This document shows positions 62,757-64,000 of a stretch of DNA of 64,000 nucleotides, piece after piece. The notes beneath the pieces were generated by a model that saw nothing but the letters and a program-made list of their open reading frames with translations, made no database searches and was not told where the DNA came from. Position numbers and translations under genes: made by a program. Positions within the stretch are counted from its first letter, which is position 1. Each line of letters starts with the position of its first letter. This stretch comes from Motilibacter peucedani (GTDB lineage Bacteria; Actinomycetota; Actinomycetes; Motilibacterales; Motilibacteraceae), in NCBI RefSeq assembly GCF_003634695.1, contig NZ_RBWV01000011.1, positions 248,001 to 312,000 of the forward strand, written 5' to 3'.

Positions 62757-63287
62757 GTGGTCGGCAGTCGTGGGCTCGGGCAACCGGCCCGCACGCTGTC
62801 CTCCGTCGCCACCTGCACCGCCCTGGCGCTCGGCGGGCACGTGCTCGGCGGCGGACCGGTCGCCGGGCCGCGCGCAGCGCTGCTCGTCGCCCTCGGCCCC
62901 GCGCTCTTCTGCACGCTCGTGGCCAGCGCGCGCTGGACCGGGCCGCGCCTGCTGGTAGCCCTCGCCGGCGCCCAGGCGACCGCCCACCTCCTGCTCGCGG
63001 TGGCCGAGCCGCACGACGCCATGGGCTCCCTGCTCCAGATGCTGGCCTGGCACGCGGTCGGCACCCTGCTGACCGCGGCGGCGCTGGTCCACGCGGAGCT
63101 CCTGGCCGACGCCGTCGCCGGCGCCGTCGGGTCGCTCGCGTACGCGGTGCGGCGTCCCGCGCCCGAGACCGTCGCAGGCGCGACGGGCCGCTGCGTACCC
63201 GTCGCGTCGCGCGGGTGGGTGCCGCGGGCGCTGCTGCTCACCGCCGGCGCGCCGCGCCGCGGGCCTCCGGCGCAGCCCGCTCGCTGA
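62757..63287 (+). CDS. Hypothetical membrane protein next to the copper gene
   Basis: Protein of 176 residues with about four helices (LSSVATCTALALGGHVLGGG, AALLVALGPALFCTLVASAR, LLVALAGAQATAHLLLAVAE, AWHAVGTLLTAAALVHAELL). A His appears in three helices (GH, TAH, WH), which recalls small metal-linked membrane proteins, but no named family was recognised. GTG start; TAGGCT lies 6 bases upstream and no Shine-Dalgarno is present. The neighbour is a YcnI-type copper protein. Confidence 0.7.
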   Translation: MVGSRGLGQPARTLSSVATCTALALGGHVLGGGPVAGPRAALLVALGPALFCTLVASARWTGPRLLVALAGAQATAHLLLAVAEPHDAMGSLLQMLAWHAVGTLLTAAALVHAELLADAVAGAVGSLAYAVRRPAPETVAGATGRCVPVASRGWVPRALLLTAGAPRRGPPAQPAR

Positions 63288-63375
63288 GCGCGCCACCGGA
63301 GCCGGACCCAGCGTCCGACCCGCGGTGCCGGCGAGCCCTGCCCTCCCCCGCACCTGCGCACCAGACGGACGACCC

Positions 63376-64000
63376 ATGACACCGACCCCTGCCCGATCCC
63401 TCCTCCGCGGCGCCGGCACCGCCGGCGCGGCCCTCCTGCTCGTCGTGGCGGCCGCCGCTCCGGCCTCCGCCCACGTCCGCGTCACCTCCGCCGACGCCTC
63501 CCCCGGCGGCTACGGCGTCATCGTGTTCCGAGTCCCCACCGAGTCCGACACCGCCTCCACGGTGCAGCTGGCGGTGACCCTCCCGGCCGACACGCCCTTC
63601 GCGTCGGTCGCCGCCCAGCCGGTCGCCGGGTGGACGGTCAGCGCGCCCGAGACCCCGCTGCCCAGGCCGGTCACGGCCGGCGGCTTCACGCTGACCAAGG
63701 CGGTGCAGACCGTCACGTGGAAGGCCGGCACGGACGCCGGCGTCGCGCCCGGCGAGTTCCAGCAGTTCGCGCTCTCGGTCGGACCGTTCCCGAAGGGCGC
63801 GCGCTCGATCGCCTTCCCCGCCGTGCAGACCTACTCCGACGGCACCGTCGTGCACTGGGACCAGCGGACGACGCCCGGCGCCGAGGAGCCGGAGGACCCG
63901 GCGCCCGTGCTGGCGCTGCTCCCGGCCGCGACGACGGCCGACGACGGCAGCACCGACGGGACGGCCCGCGCGCTGGCCGCCGCCGGTCTCGTCGTGGCCG
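63376..64000 (+). CDS. YcnI-family (DUF1775) exported copper-binding protein (3' end outside window)
   Basis: Exported protein, 208 residues visible. Signal peptide (RSLLRGAGTAGAALLLVVAAAAPASA) cleaved so that the mature chain starts AHVRVTSADASPGGYG; the N-terminal His is the copper ligand in this family. Typical beta strands are VIVFRVPTESDTASTVQLAV, VSAPETPLP, and QTYSDGTVVHWDQRTTPGAE with the ligand Trp. The C-terminal membrane helix is cut off. ATG chosen because it opens the signal peptide. A CopC/CopD-like gene often follows. Confidence 0.9.
   Translation, partial: MTPTPARSLLRGAGTAGAALLLVVAAAAPASAHVRVTSADASPGGYGVIVFRVPTESDTASTVQLAVTLPADTPFASVAAQPVAGWTVSAPETPLPRPVTAGGFTLTKAVQTVTWKAGTDAGVAPGEFQQFALSVGPFPKGARSIAFPAVQTYSDGTVVHWDQRTTPGAEEPEDPAPVLALLPAATTADDGSTDGTARALAAAGLVVA

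Overview
The window is about 72-73% GC with dense, translationally coupled genes, many GTG starts and frequent AGGAGG-type ribosome binding sites. Twin LacI- and DeoR-controlled sugar loci, an ANTAR protein and ABC sugar importers without their own ATPase all point to a free-living actinobacterium. The chemotaxis receptor and cyclic-di-GMP enzyme at the left edge suggest a motile one (Kineosporiales/Motilibacter-like is a guess). No rRNA, tRNA, CRISPR array, insertion sequence or prophage was seen. No stretch longer than about 215 bases lacks a gene.

Layout. 1-3.6 kb: a GAF-GAF-GGDEF-EAL protein (cut by the window start) and a methyl-accepting chemotaxis protein. 3.6-12.5 kb: a complete L-rhamnose route (isomerase, kinase, bifunctional aldolase/dehydrogenase), divergent from a LacI regulator that is co-transcribed with lutABC. 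Together these could take rhamnose through lactaldehyde and L-lactate to pyruvate. 12.6-22.2 kb: a rhamnoside locus (binding protein, two permeases, cytoplasmic GH78 rhamnosidase, secreted GH3 beta-glucosidase) with a second, closely similar LacI. Operators of the form TGAANCGNTTCA sit in front of the rha operon, the GH3 gene and the binding-protein gene, so both loci look like one regulon. 22.2-24.5 kb: an MFS exporter and its TetR repressor with two operators between them. 24.6-28.2 kb: an extracytoplasmic flavin module (ferric-reductase-like membrane protein, FMN-binding exported protein, ApbE flavin transferase, small exported protein); the reductase gene carries a frameshift. 28.3-29.9 kb: a secreted carboxylesterase.

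30.0-42.8 kb: an amino-sugar/galactoside locus: GH4 glycosidase, DeoR regulator, ABC importer, AgaS-type SIS deaminase/isomerase, BadF-type sugar kinase, class II tagatose/fructose-bisphosphate aldolase, FGGY kinase, second DeoR regulator and two tandem PfkB kinases. It contains a 200-bp cluster of AGCGGTAGC repeats. 42.8-46.5 kb: a GAF-ANTAR protein, a frameshifted phosphoketolase gene and a small unknown protein. 46.5-50.4 kb: a 1308-residue secreted GH51 arabinofuranosidase with LamG domains. 50.5-53.5 kb: a sensor kinase, a tandem universal stress protein and an ABM-domain protein. 53.6-57.6 kb: a five-gene MoxR/DUF58 operon. 57.6-61.6 kb: a TetR regulator divergent from a domain-permuted secreted GH3. 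61.7-64 kb: a GlsB-type membrane protein, a SixA-like phosphatase, a small membrane protein and the start of a YcnI-type copper protein.

Overall this is a plant-polysaccharide and glycoside-catabolism region with redox and stress genes. Three genes (reductase, phosphoketolase, BadF kinase) have broken or non-standard reading frames. That could be real decay or base-call errors in this sequence.
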